From Phycisphaerae bacterium (GTDB taxonomy: Bacteria > Planctomycetota > Phycisphaerae > SM23-33): DNA of 64,000 bases. The DNA is taken from assembly GCA_030745875.1 (NCBI GenBank), contig JASLNT010000067.1:32215-96214 (forward strand), given 5' to 3'. Shown here piece by piece: positions 35,187-43,625 of this stretch (position 1 is the stretch's first letter; every line of letters starts with the position of its first letter). The position numbers and the translations under genes were made by a program. The notes beneath the pieces were generated by a model. The model did no database searches and had not been told where the DNA came from. It saw nothing but the letters and a program-made list of their open reading frames with translations.

Positions 35187-37172
35187 CTATTTCAAGTATC
35201 CGTATTTCGGACTCTCAAGCAGGTGGATAAGGTCTCTTGCGATGGGGCCGGCGTTTGCCCCACCCCCGCCGCTGGTGACGAATTCGACGACAACGGCAAA
35301 GGTGTATTTCGGGTTGTTGTAAGGTGCAAACCCGACACACCACGCCATGTCGCCCTGCAACACCAGGGTGGATTCTCTCTCTTCGGGATCGACCCGCCCA
35401 TTACCGTTCAGGTCCGGTATATGCTTGCTGCCGGTGGCCGTACCGGTCTTTGCGCACACCGCCGTAACGGGCATATTCTGGCGGAAATACTTATTGGCGG
35501 TACCGCCCGATTCGCTTACCACTTTCCTCATACCTCGTCTGACGGATTCTGCGTGGTCTGACGGAACAGGCAGTTGTCGACGCACCTGCTTGGGCCCGCC
35601 TTCGAGGGCGATTATGGGAGAGCGGAAGTCCCCACCAGCCGCGACGGTTGCTATTGCATTGGCTACGTGAAGCGGTGTCGCAGCCATTTGCCCCTGCCCG
35701 ATCGCCATGAATCGCGCCTCGCCCACCACCGCGCCTCGTTGCACATCGGTCCACCTTGGAACATTCCCGGGTCGCTCCTCAGGCAAGCCTGTTCCCGGTT
35801 TGTCGCCCAGACCGAACCCGGTAAGCCATTCCCCGAACATTTCAATTCCCAAGCCCTCTCCGACCTTGTAAAAGTAAACATTGCAGCTTCGCTTCAGAGC
35901 ATCGACCATGTCGATACTGCCGTGCCCGCCCGTCCGATGCCAACATCTGAATCTCTCAGGCGTATGCAGGTACCCCCTGCAATTGTACTCAGTTCCCGGT
36001 TTGATGAGACCCGCCCCCAACCCCGCAAGCGCCGCAAGCGGTTTCATTGTGGACCCTGGAGGATATAGTTTCTTGACAGCGCGGTGCAGCAGTGGGAGAT
36101 TCACCTTGTCGCCGATTAACTTCTCAAAGTCCTGCTGATATCTATTGACGTCGTAGGTTGGCGCCGAGACCATGCTCAGCACCTCACGGTTGGCGACACC
36201 CAGGACAACTATGCAGCCGTTTCTACCGCCCAGCAAGGCCTCGACATCCTGCTGAAGACGAATATCGATGGTCAGATGAACATCCTGCCCCTGGGACGCT
36301 GGAGTGTCCTTGGCAATTTTGCGGTCCTGTTTGACGCGAAAACCTCGCTTCCCTCTGAGGTATTTTTCGCACATCATCTCGATACCAGCGCGGCCGATGC
36401 TGTCTCCATCACGGTAGTTCACAGCATTCCGCTCGAACCAATTCCCCTCGCTCGGGGAAATATTGTGAGCATCCAGGTCTTCCTTCCAAACCTGGGTGGT
36501 GAAACCGATTATGTGGCAGGCGACCGAGCGATACGGATATCGGCGACGATTGTCCGGGCGGACTGACATTCCGACGGTCTTGTCAAGTTGGAGACTCAGG
36601 GCGACGTGGGCGGCTTTGTCGAGACCGGAAACAATCCGATGGGCCTGCCGCTGCCCGCGAACCGTCATTCCGACAATCTTCTCCTGGCGTTTCATACGCC
36701 TGATGATCCTCGAAACAGTGCTCTGCATATCCGCCCTGGCGGCCTCGACCTCGGCGGGCGGGAGTTTCTGAACGCCCAGATCCTTGCTCCTGGCCAGTTC
36801 GGCGGCTTTGCGAGTAAGGCGCCACGTCGTGTCCGCGCGGAGGCGAAACACCTTCCTGGCGCTCTCGGTTGGCAAGGATAGTTCTCGCGATATCGCCCGT
36901 ATCTGTCGCTGCTCCCACTTCTCATCGGACGCCAGGAGGCGATAGTCGAGATACAGCGAGTAACACGGTTCGTCGTAAGCCAGAATGTATCCGTTTCGAT
37001 CGCGGATTCGCCCGCGAAGCGCGGGAAGCGATTCAACGTTCCGCAGCATTTCTTCATATTGGAGGCGGTAGGAATCGCCCTTGACGATCTGCAGATATCC
37101 AATGCGCAGAATCACTCCAATGAAGAGGAGCACCACCGCGAGAATGAATATCTTCAGGCGATTCTTATACAA
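35187..37172 (-). CDS. mrdA: Penicillin-binding protein 2 (elongation-specific transpeptidase)
   Basis: This class B PBP cross-links peptidoglycan in the elongasome, driven by RodA. A single N-terminal TM helix (about 8-27) precedes a dimerisation domain and the transpeptidase. All three active-site motifs are present: STMK in YPPGSTMKPLAALAG, SCN in LKRSCNVYFYKVG, and KTG in VCAKTGTATGS. Length is 661 residues, as usual. A 23-residue insert with LNGNGRVDPEERES in the transpeptidase looks EF-hand-like, which is unusual. It follows mreD (gap 4 bases) and precedes rodA (gap 5 bases). Confidence 0.95.
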   Translation of the reverse strand: MYKNRLKIFILAVVLLFIGVILRIGYLQIVKGDSYRLQYEEMLRNVESLPALRGRIRDRNGYILAYDEPCYSLYLDYRLLASDEKWEQRQIRAISRELSLPTESARKVFRLRADTTWRLTRKAAELARSKDLGVQKLPPAEVEAARADMQSTVSRIIRRMKRQEKIVGMTVRGQRQAHRIVSGLDKAAHVALSLQLDKTVGMSVRPDNRRRYPYRSVACHIIGFTTQVWKEDLDAHNISPSEGNWFERNAVNYRDGDSIGRAGIEMMCEKYLRGKRGFRVKQDRKIAKDTPASQGQDVHLTIDIRLQQDVEALLGGRNGCIVVLGVANREVLSMVSAPTYDVNRYQQDFEKLIGDKVNLPLLHRAVKKLYPPGSTMKPLAALAGLGAGLIKPGTEYNCRGYLHTPERFRCWHRTGGHGSIDMVDALKRSCNVYFYKVGEGLGIEMFGEWLTGFGLGDKPGTGLPEERPGNVPRWTDVQRGAVVGEARFMAIGQGQMAATPLHVANAIATVAAGGDFRSPIIALEGGPKQVRRQLPVPSDHAESVRRGMRKVVSESGGTANKYFRQNMPVTAVCAKTGTATGSKHIPDLNGNGRVDPEERESTLVLQGDMAWCVGFAPYNNPKYTFAVVVEFVTSGGGGANAGPIARDLIHLLESPKYGYLK

Positions 37173-37176
37173 TGTG

Positions 37177-37722
37177 CTATCTCCGCCTCAGGCGCCTTGC
37201 AGGCGTTGCAATAAACCACCCTCCGCATCGCTGCAGGCCTAAGCATACAAGCGGCGCGACAGCGGAGGTGTAAATCGATATTCCAATCGCTTTCATTATC
37301 GCAGGCCACCACGCAGACCACGCGAATCCTATAAGAGTCTGCATTGTCACCCACATGCTGTGAACGACCAGGCAGAACAGCAGTGTCAGCAGCGCTCGTG
37401 CCAAAGCCCTTTCGCGAAAGAACGCCTCCCTGACGCGAAAGACCGCAGCGGCGCCGACTGCGTATGCGACAGCCATCGGACCAACCGCCGTCACCACACC
37501 GCCCATGCCGCAAAGCATGAGATCCATCGCCAACCCGAGCGCCCAGGCGGCCATCATCACGTCACGAGGGTCACGGAGCGCCAATGCGAAAAAGACAGCC
37601 AGCACAGCGGTGATATCCGGTGCGATATCGCCCGTAACAGCAAAACGAACAGGCAACGCCCCCAACGCCACCTGGATTAACACAGCGAAATAAATCAGAA
37701 TTACAAACGGAATCCATCGCAT
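37177..37722 (-). CDS. mreD: Rod shape-determining protein MreD
   Basis: A small integral membrane protein (181 residues, about five or six hydrophobic segments) of the rod-shape complex. Sequence is poorly conserved in this family; the call rests on size, topology, the N-terminal helix MRWIPFVILIYFAVLIQ and position between mreC and mrdA, with gaps of 5 and 4 bases. A Cys/Gly-rich loop (LCGMGGVVTAVGPMAV) is seen mid-protein. Confidence 0.85.
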   Translation of the reverse strand: MRWIPFVILIYFAVLIQVALGALPVRFAVTGDIAPDITAVLAVFFALALRDPRDVMMAAWALGLAMDLMLCGMGGVVTAVGPMAVAYAVGAAAVFRVREAFFRERALARALLTLLFCLVVHSMWVTMQTLIGFAWSAWWPAIMKAIGISIYTSAVAPLVCLGLQRCGGWFIATPARRLRRR

Positions 37723-37727
37723 CGATA

Positions 37728-38762
37728 CTAGCCCCCCCCCCGGGACTCAGGCAACTGTGAAACAAGCGAACGGACAATATAGATGTCGCGAAGTGCGCCG
37801 AGATCGGCGATAGGCGCCACTTTGGCGACTACGAAGTTGGGATTCCTGTCCGACTCGGAGACACTGATAACCTTTCCGACTCGCAAGCTGCGAGGCAGTT
37901 TCGCCGACACAGTAGTCCACAGCCAATCACCGGGGCGGATGTTGTCGCTCTTCTGAATATCTTCGGTTATCAGACCACGCTCCCCGTCTCCGTGCAATAT
38001 TACCTGTATATATATAAGCTTGCTGTCGGCGGGAGTGAGAATCTTCTCGGTCGGGCCCTCGGGCGTCATTGCAGTGACTTTCCGCGGATTCTCAGGGTCG
38101 ATAACTCGCTGCAGCCACGCTCTGATCTTGAACCGCTTATCTGTAATGAGCCTGACTCGGGCGGTGAAACTCCCGGCGGCTTCAACCCACCCGACAAGAA
38201 CTGAACCGGCCACCGGCTTGTCGGTGTCCCGTGCGTAGCCGGTGATCGCCCGCATCTGATCGTCGGCCGGAAGTGCTTTGGATCTATCTGTGAGCACGTC
38301 TATTACGCGCATGCCCGGTTCGACACCGTGGATCGTTCCTCTAGCGAACGTCTGGGACTGCCCGTAGGGAAGCGCCTCGCCCAATATCACTTGTGCGGGA
38401 ATAAGCTCACACCTCCGCAAGGACGGAGCGTAAGCGTTTCGCATCTTCTGAATCCTGCGATACTCCCGCCACCACTTCAATTCTCCCCGAGCCCTCGCCC
38501 ACGCTTCGCTTCGCCACTGGTCAACTTCCTTGCGAAGCCTGGCCGCCTCCGACGCCGATAAAGCCGGAGTCTCCCGCTCAGCCATCGCAGCCTTGAACGC
38601 CGAGGTCGAGGCCTTTACAAAATCGCTGACCGGCGCAAGCGCACAAGCCGCCGGCATCCTGAGCATATCGCTGACCCACGCTCCCAAAACGGACGTAGCG
38701 CAAGCAGCCAACAGCATTACAACCAACACTCTCTTCTTGTTGAGGCTGAAGCCAAACTGCAT
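37728..38762 (-). CDS. mreC: Rod shape-determining protein MreC
   Basis: MreC is the periplasmic scaffold of the elongasome. The protein has one N-terminal TM helix (about 12-30), a coiled-coil region (about 55-115, ALSASEAARLRKEVDQWRSE), and a beta-rich C-terminal domain (PAQVILGEALPYGQSQTFARGTIHGVEPGM; NVRPGDWLWTTVS-like NIRPGDWLWTTVSAKLPRSLRVG). Length 344. The end is unusual: ten G residues (37732-37741 on the plus strand as C) code for the final Gly run just before TAG, 5 bases before the mreD start. Confidence 0.92.
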   Translation of the reverse strand: MQFGFSLNKKRVLVVMLLAACATSVLGAWVSDMLRMPAACALAPVSDFVKASTSAFKAAMAERETPALSASEAARLRKEVDQWRSEAWARARGELKWWREYRRIQKMRNAYAPSLRRCELIPAQVILGEALPYGQSQTFARGTIHGVEPGMRVIDVLTDRSKALPADDQMRAITGYARDTDKPVAGSVLVGWVEAAGSFTARVRLITDKRFKIRAWLQRVIDPENPRKVTAMTPEGPTEKILTPADSKLIYIQVILHGDGERGLITEDIQKSDNIRPGDWLWTTVSAKLPRSLRVGKVISVSESDRNPNFVVAKVAPIADLGALRDIYIVRSLVSQLPESRGGG

Positions 38763-38844
38763 ATCCGGCCCTCGTCATGAAGTTAGCCTGAACCGGCATG
38801 ATACTCGCGGTGCGGGGCATGCGGCAAGAGCGCAGAAAAACTCG

Positions 38845-39114
38845 TCAATGACGTATTCCCGGTTGCGTCGCGGGAGCCTTGGACTGAAAAGCGCCTATCG
38901 CCCCGATCGCCTGACGCAGATTCTGATTGTCGCGACGCAGAATGAGTACTTGCTGCTCGGCGGCCACTCGGCGGCGTCGCTCACGGCTTAACAGAACAGC
39001 CAACAGTACGATTATTATCACCAATAGAGCCCCAACGTACATCAGAGGTGCTGCATTGCCTTCAGACCGGGAGACGGACGGGTCGGAAAGCTTGCTATCG
39101 ACGTGATTGGCCAT
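38845..39114 (-). CDS. Small membrane protein with a C-terminal coiled coil
   Basis: An 89-residue protein. About residues 24-44 are a hydrophobic helix (MYVGALLVIIIVLLAVLLS), then a basic patch (RERRRR) and a short coiled-coil segment (AAEQQVLILRRDNQNLRQAI). Positive charges after the helix suggest the C-terminus is cytoplasmic. No family is recognised. It lies upstream of mreC on the same strand (gap about 80 bases), so a cell-shape role is possible but unproven. Confidence 0.65.
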   Translation of the reverse strand: MANHVDSKLSDPSVSRSEGNAAPLMYVGALLVIIIVLLAVLLSRERRRRVAAEQQVLILRRDNQNLRQAIGAIGAFQSKAPATQPGIRH

Positions 39115-39173
39115 GATAAGCTCCGTGCGTTTAGTCCGGAGGCCGCCCGGACATCAGGCGGTTTGGGGATACA

Positions 39174-39674
39174 CTACTGCAGGTACACCTCGGCCACCGA
39201 CCAGGCTCCCGGGCCCTGTTTGAGGGCCTTGAGCATGACATAGCGAGCCAGAACCGGTTTAATTATGATCAGACTTGTAACTTCACGCGTACCGGGAGCC
39301 TCAAATTGCGGCGTGAAGTTTTGCCCGTCAAAACTGGTCAACACGGCCACTCGCCCGCAGTATCCGTCTGTCATGGAACCATGATGGATAAAGACAGCGT
39401 TAAATAAACATGCCTTACGCAGGTCGATGACTATCGCAGTATTCTCGTGTATCAGCGGGCTGACGGCCGCGGTGGAGCGATCTCCATCAACAGCCAGACG
39501 AACGTCAGGGATGTTTCCAGACAGACGCCAACTCCGCGGGTCCGATATCGAAGCGGCCGGGGGTTTCTTACCGCGATGAAGATACAAATTGCCCGCTGGT
39601 CCGCAGCCCGCGCCCAAAAAGACGCATACGGCGAGCGTTGTAAAAAGCACTGTCCTGGAACGAAGTTCCTTCAT
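39174..39674 (-). CDS. Lipoprotein with discoidin-like (F5/8 type C) fold
   Basis: A 166-residue lipoprotein: a signal with lipobox FLGAGC (Cys at about residue 24), then a domain that looks like a jelly-roll discoidin module. SGNIPDVRLAVDGDRSTAAVSPL, VIDLRKACLFNAVFIHHG and ARYVMLKALKQGPGAWSVAEVYLQ correspond to its typical strands. These modules usually bind carbohydrate or surface ligands. It is transcribed away from cinA, from a shared ~120-base upstream region. Confidence 0.72.
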   Translation of the reverse strand: MKELRSRTVLFTTLAVCVFLGAGCGPAGNLYLHRGKKPPAASISDPRSWRLSGNIPDVRLAVDGDRSTAAVSPLIHENTAIVIDLRKACLFNAVFIHHGSMTDGYCGRVAVLTSFDGQNFTPQFEAPGTREVTSLIIIKPVLARYVMLKALKQGPGAWSVAEVYLQ

Positions 39675-39795
39675 ACTGCGAGGTCTCCACTACGTACTTA
39701 TTGGATCGGCATTATATAGTTTTCTGGTCAAACTAAAAGCTACTACCTCCGAAAAATACGTACAGAGCATCGGGCGTCATGGTAATATTGGGGTC

Positions 39796-41034
39796 ATGAG
39801 AGCAATATTGATATCCACAGGCGACGAACTTACGTCCGGGAGAACGGTCGATACGAACTCGTCGTGGTTGGCGGGAAAGCTCCTGAACAGGGGCATACGG
39901 ACACTTTCTCACCACACGGTCGGCGACAATGCGGATGAAATCGCCGCGATTATTCGCAATGCGGTCCGCAGGGCTGAAATCGTCCTGGTCACGGGCGGAC
40001 TCGGGCCCACACCGGACGATCTCACTCGCCACGCGTTGGCGGACGTGCTGGGAACAGAACTCGTGTGCTGCGAAGAAAGCCTGGCCAGACTCCAGGAGTT
40101 CTTTCAGCGTCGCGGACACAAGATGGTCCAGGCAAATAAAATACAGGTAATGATTCCCGAGGGGACCTCGGCGATTATTAACGAAGTCGGAACGGCTCCT
40201 GGAATTCTAAGCAGCCTCGACGAGTCGCTGGTGATTTGCATGCCCGGTGTCCCCGTTGAGATGCACGCTATGTTTGAATCGGCGGTCACCGCCGTCCTGC
40301 CGGCGTCTCAACTGGCGGTCGCTGTACGGGTGCTGCGAGTCTACGGGCTCGGAGAATCCAATCTCAGTGAGAGAATCGACGATATTCTGTCTGACCGCTG
40401 CAGCAACGTGATAGTGGGCACAACCGTAGCCGGCGGGTTGATCTCTCTGACAATCACCGCGACAGACGACAACGACGCGTCAGCCGCCGCCCTTGCCGAC
40501 CAAACCGCCGCCAAGCTCACCACTCGCCTCGGTTCCCTTATTATCGGGACAGACTCGGACACGCCTGCTTCAATCGTTGCCGAATTGCTGGTCAGTCGCA
40601 AGCAGACCCTCTGTCTCGCCGAAAGTTGCACCGGCGGCTTGGTCGGAGAGATGATCACGTCTCTCAGCGGCGCCAGTGAGTACTTCCTTGGATCGGCCGT
40701 CTGTTACGCCAACACCGCCAAACGCGACATCCTGGGCGTACCACAGGACCTGCTGGACGATTATGGCGCTGTAAGCGAGCAGGTCGCTCTTGAAATGGCG
40801 CGAGGCTCGCGCCGACGATACGGCGGCGACTGGGCGATCAGCCTTACTGGAATCGCGGGACCTGAAGGCGGGACAGAGGACAAACCGGTTGGGCTGGTGT
40901 TCATCGGTTTGGTCGGTCCGGATACCGAACATGTCTTCAGTCATGTCTTCGCGTCGCAGCGTGAGCAGATGCGACAGCGGGCCGCGCTTGCCGCACTGAA
41001 TCACCTGAGATTAGCGTTGCTGGGAGCGGAGTAG
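39796..41034 (+). CDS. cinA: CinA-family nicotinamide mononucleotide deamidase
   Basis: A two-domain protein that converts nicotinamide mononucleotide to NaMN in the pyridine nucleotide cycle. The N-terminal MoCF-like domain (1-170) has ILISTGDELTSGRTVDTNSSWLA and LVTGGLGPTPDDLTRHA. The C-terminal amidase (about 250-412) has LAESCTGGLVGEMIT, SGASEYFLGSAVCYANTAK and GIAGPEGGTEDKPVGLV. I chose ATG 39796 (412 residues); the frame is open to 39589 but those 69 residues overlap the divergent lipoprotein gene. It converges on mreB with 51 bases between. Confidence 0.94.
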   Translation: MRAILISTGDELTSGRTVDTNSSWLAGKLLNRGIRTLSHHTVGDNADEIAAIIRNAVRRAEIVLVTGGLGPTPDDLTRHALADVLGTELVCCEESLARLQEFFQRRGHKMVQANKIQVMIPEGTSAIINEVGTAPGILSSLDESLVICMPGVPVEMHAMFESAVTAVLPASQLAVAVRVLRVYGLGESNLSERIDDILSDRCSNVIVGTTVAGGLISLTITATDDNDASAAALADQTAAKLTTRLGSLIIGTDSDTPASIVAELLVSRKQTLCLAESCTGGLVGEMITSLSGASEYFLGSAVCYANTAKRDILGVPQDLLDDYGAVSEQVALEMARGSRRRYGGDWAISLTGIAGPEGGTEDKPVGLVFIGLVGPDTEHVFSHVFASQREQMRQRAALAALNHLRLALLGAE

Positions 41035-41085
41035 ACCGGTGGAGGTAATGTCGCTTCTGAACTGGATGGGTTTTGGGGCGACAAA

Positions 41086-42138
41086 CTAGAATTCGTCTTC
41101 GTCGCTTTCCATCGTGTCTTTCCAGAGTTCGAGATTCTCCAGATAGACAGCTGTTCCCCTGGCGACGCACGACATGGGCTCGCCTGCAATTCCCACGTCC
41201 AGGCCGGTCGCATTGGACAGGACCGTGTCCATGCCCTTCAGCAACGCTCCACCGCCCGCAAGCGTAATGCCATTGTCAACAAGGTCCGCGGCGAGTTCCG
41301 GCTCGGCTTTTTCGAGCGTTCGGGTAACACAATCGATAATCGCTCCAACGGGTTCCTTCAGAGCGTCACGAACCTCTTCGGAAGATATAACCGTCTTTCT
41401 CGGCAGGCCGGAGATCATGTCACGCCCGCGAACTTCGAGGGTGATTTCCTCGTCCATGGGAGCGGCCGAGCCGATGCCAACCTTGATTTTCTCGGAAGTC
41501 TGCTCGCCGATCATGAGGTTGTAGGTTCTCTTCATGTGTGCGGCGATGGCCTCGTCCATGTCATCACCGGCAACCCTGATCGATTCGCATACGCTGATAT
41601 CGGCCAGAGACATTATCGCGACCTCTGTCGTTCCGCCTCCGATGTCGACTATCATCGATGCAGTCGGTTCGGTGATGGGCAACTCGGCTCCGATTCCGGC
41701 GGCCATTGGTTCTTCGACGAGATAAACCCGTCTTGCTCCGGCCCGTTCGGCGGAATTGAGAACGGCGCGTTTCTCCACAGCGGTTATGCCCGAGGGGATT
41801 GCGATAACAACTCGCGGTTTGACCAGCGATCTTCTCTTGTGGACTTTTCGGATGAAGTACCCGAGCATGGCTTCGGTTATATCGAAGTCCGCTATCACAC
41901 CGTCCTTCATGGGCCTGATGGCGCTGATGGACCCCGGGGTTTTACCGAGCATTTCCTTGGCTACGATGCCTACGGCGTTCCCATTCTGGAGGACGCGGTT
42001 CGTACCGCGTTTAACTGCAACTACTGAGGGTTCATTAAGGACAATGCCCTGCCCCCTGACGCAGACAAGCGTGTTGCAGGTACCAAGATCGATACCCATG
42101 TCGATTGAAAACAGCCCAAGTATGGGATCAAAGATCAT
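41086..42138 (-). CDS. mreB: Rod shape-determining protein MreB
   Basis: An actin-like ATPase that positions the elongasome. Residues 12-30 contain the phosphate 1 motif DMGIDLGTCNTLVCV; later come IADFDITEAMLGYFI, the phosphate 2 motif IVDIGGGTTEVAIMS and the adenosine motif LAGGGALLKGMD. At 350 residues it is full length. Unlike most genomes, mreB is not adjacent to mreCD: cinA and two small genes lie between. A short acidic tail (ESDEDEF) ends the protein. Confidence 0.96.
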   Translation of the reverse strand: MIFDPILGLFSIDMGIDLGTCNTLVCVRGQGIVLNEPSVVAVKRGTNRVLQNGNAVGIVAKEMLGKTPGSISAIRPMKDGVIADFDITEAMLGYFIRKVHKRRSLVKPRVVIAIPSGITAVEKRAVLNSAERAGARRVYLVEEPMAAGIGAELPITEPTASMIVDIGGGTTEVAIMSLADISVCESIRVAGDDMDEAIAAHMKRTYNLMIGEQTSEKIKVGIGSAAPMDEEITLEVRGRDMISGLPRKTVISSEEVRDALKEPVGAIIDCVTRTLEKAEPELAADLVDNGITLAGGGALLKGMDTVLSNATGLDVGIAGEPMSCVARGTAVYLENLELWKDTMESDEDEF

Positions 42139-42294
42139 GACGACCCTTCGCTAACAGCTGCCGTTAGAAATCGTTTCTGAGTTACATATCGACCGACCAA
42201 GCCGCCTAACCCGAAGAATTCCGTCCCCAAACAAATTTCGATGCGGTAACGGGAACCGAGCCGACGCGGGGCCGCACGAACCGCGGGCAAAAGA

Positions 42295-42492
42295 TTATTT
42301 GGGCGTCTGAACGGGACTGAACAACTCTCCAAACTTCATCCCGTAGCCGCCGTCAACCAGCGGCGACATCAACTTGTGGAGCACGAGACCGGTGGTGACG
42401 CACAACACCAAGATGGTTATGATCATCAGCAACGTGTAAACGTTAGACTGAGGCTTTACCTGTATAGTTCCGTCTGGCGGTAATTGGCTCAT
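42295..42492 (-). CDS. Very small single-pass membrane protein
   Basis: A 65-residue protein with one transmembrane helix (about 19-42, VYTLLMIITILVLCVTTGLV) flanked by a short polar N-terminus (MSQLPPDGTIQVKPQ). It starts 17 bases after the coiled-coil gene at 42510 on the same strand and precedes mreB by 156 bases. No family is recognised. Its compactness and position suggest a real gene, likely linked to the neighbouring membrane-anchored coiled-coil protein. Confidence 0.6.
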   Translation of the reverse strand: MSQLPPDGTIQVKPQSNVYTLLMIITILVLCVTTGLVLHKLMSPLVDGGYGMKFGELFSPVQTPK

Positions 42493-42509
42493 AGCAAAGG
42501 ACTCCTGAA

Positions 42510-43373
42510 TTACTTGAGGCTCGTGGCGACGTTATCGCCCTGCATAACATCAAGTTTCTTGTCAAGGATTACACCAGCGGCGGAATCGGGTTCGACAAGG
42601 TCGATTCGCAAATGGGAAACAAACTTTCCACCGCGGTGGACCGTGAGCATCATTTTTTCCCGGATGCCCTTGGCCCGTCCAATGTTGATACTGGCCACAC
42701 CGTCATGAACTGCAGTGACTTTGCCCGAGACAGCCTGCCCCGCGCCAGCCGCAACCGTTGGCGCCCCGTCAGCGGGCTGCCCTGAGGCGGCAACCGTAGC
42801 GCCTCGTTCAATCTTAAGTTGCATTTCAGCCTTTTCGGCCTGCAGGTCCTTTATCAAGAGCACGTAGTGCCTGGCCATGCTTTCCAGACGGGTGATCTGG
42901 ACAGATGCCTCGTCGAGGCTCTTCTTGAGTCCTCTGGCCGTTGCGTTTGCAGTCTCGACGGCCTCGGCGAGGGTTGCCTTCTCCGTCAGGAGTTGCTTCT
43001 TCATAGCAAGACTTGCGTCAAGGGCCTCCTGCAATTCAGTAAGCGACGCCTTGAGCGAATCGAAGTTCCCCTGCACAACCGCCATGGCCTGCGCGTTGGC
43101 GGCCTTTTCGGCTGCAAGGTCGGCCTGCCCTTTGGTGATCGCCGTCTGGTGATCTGTGCAGGCTCCTTTGACTTTCGCAAGTTCGGCCTGGGTGTTGGTC
43201 AATGCAATCTGCACATTGCCGGCCGTCACGCTAGCCACATCAGCACGATCCAATTGACTCTTGTACGAATTCTTCCAATTGCGCTCAACTGACACAATTC
43301 TGAGGAAAGCACCACTAGCCGCAACCGACACGACCAGCACTAACACTACGCATATTTTGGTCAAGATGCTCAA
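42510..43373 (-). CDS. Membrane-anchored long coiled-coil protein
   Basis: A 287-residue protein. Residues 5-25 are a hydrophobic helix (KICVVLVLVVSVAASGAFL). About 35-195 is an almost continuous Ala/Leu/Glu-rich coiled coil (QAELAKVKGACTDHQTAITK, AETVE...). The C-terminal ~75 residues form a beta-rich domain (GKVTAVHDGVASINIGRAKGIREKM, LTVHRGGKFVSHLRIDLV) similar in pattern to MreC-like or Tim44-like beta modules, but this is only a resemblance. The arrangement of membrane helix, coiled coil and beta domain recalls MreC. It sits just upstream of mreB. Confidence 0.72.
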   Translation of the reverse strand: MSILTKICVVLVLVVSVAASGAFLRIVSVERNWKNSYKSQLDRADVASVTAGNVQIALTNTQAELAKVKGACTDHQTAITKGQADLAAEKAANAQAMAVVQGNFDSLKASLTELQEALDASLAMKKQLLTEKATLAEAVETANATARGLKKSLDEASVQITRLESMARHYVLLIKDLQAEKAEMQLKIERGATVAASGQPADGAPTVAAGAGQAVSGKVTAVHDGVASINIGRAKGIREKMMLTVHRGGKFVSHLRIDLVEPDSAAGVILDKKLDVMQGDNVATSLK

Positions 43374-43625
43374 CTGCTGTCTCCTTCGAGGTTACAGTTC
43401 CTGCGGTAAAACCGCGGGTTACGGATCAGCCGGGTTGCGGGCTTCCTTGTCCGCAAGGTTTCGCTACGGCAGCTTACCGTACCAATCCTAGTGCGATTAT
43501 CATTTCTCGTCCATACAAGTCAAGAAAAAATCCTGACTCCTGACGATTTACGTTCAGTCTTCAAATAATACGCCTCCAACCACACCGCTTGCTGCGGTTC
43601 CTCGACGTGAACTAAAGAGGCTTTT

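Noticed and set aside
39589..39795. 69-codon upstream extension of cinA
   Set aside because: It overlaps the divergent lipoprotein gene and lacks similarity to the CinA family, which begins at MRAILISTGDEL.
43374..43625. Possible small RNA or gene between the coiled-coil gene and the HEAT lipoprotein
   Set aside because: A GCGGT-AAA-ACCGC stem exists near the 5' end of the transcript, but nothing else supports an RNA gene; it may only affect the leader of the coiled-coil gene.
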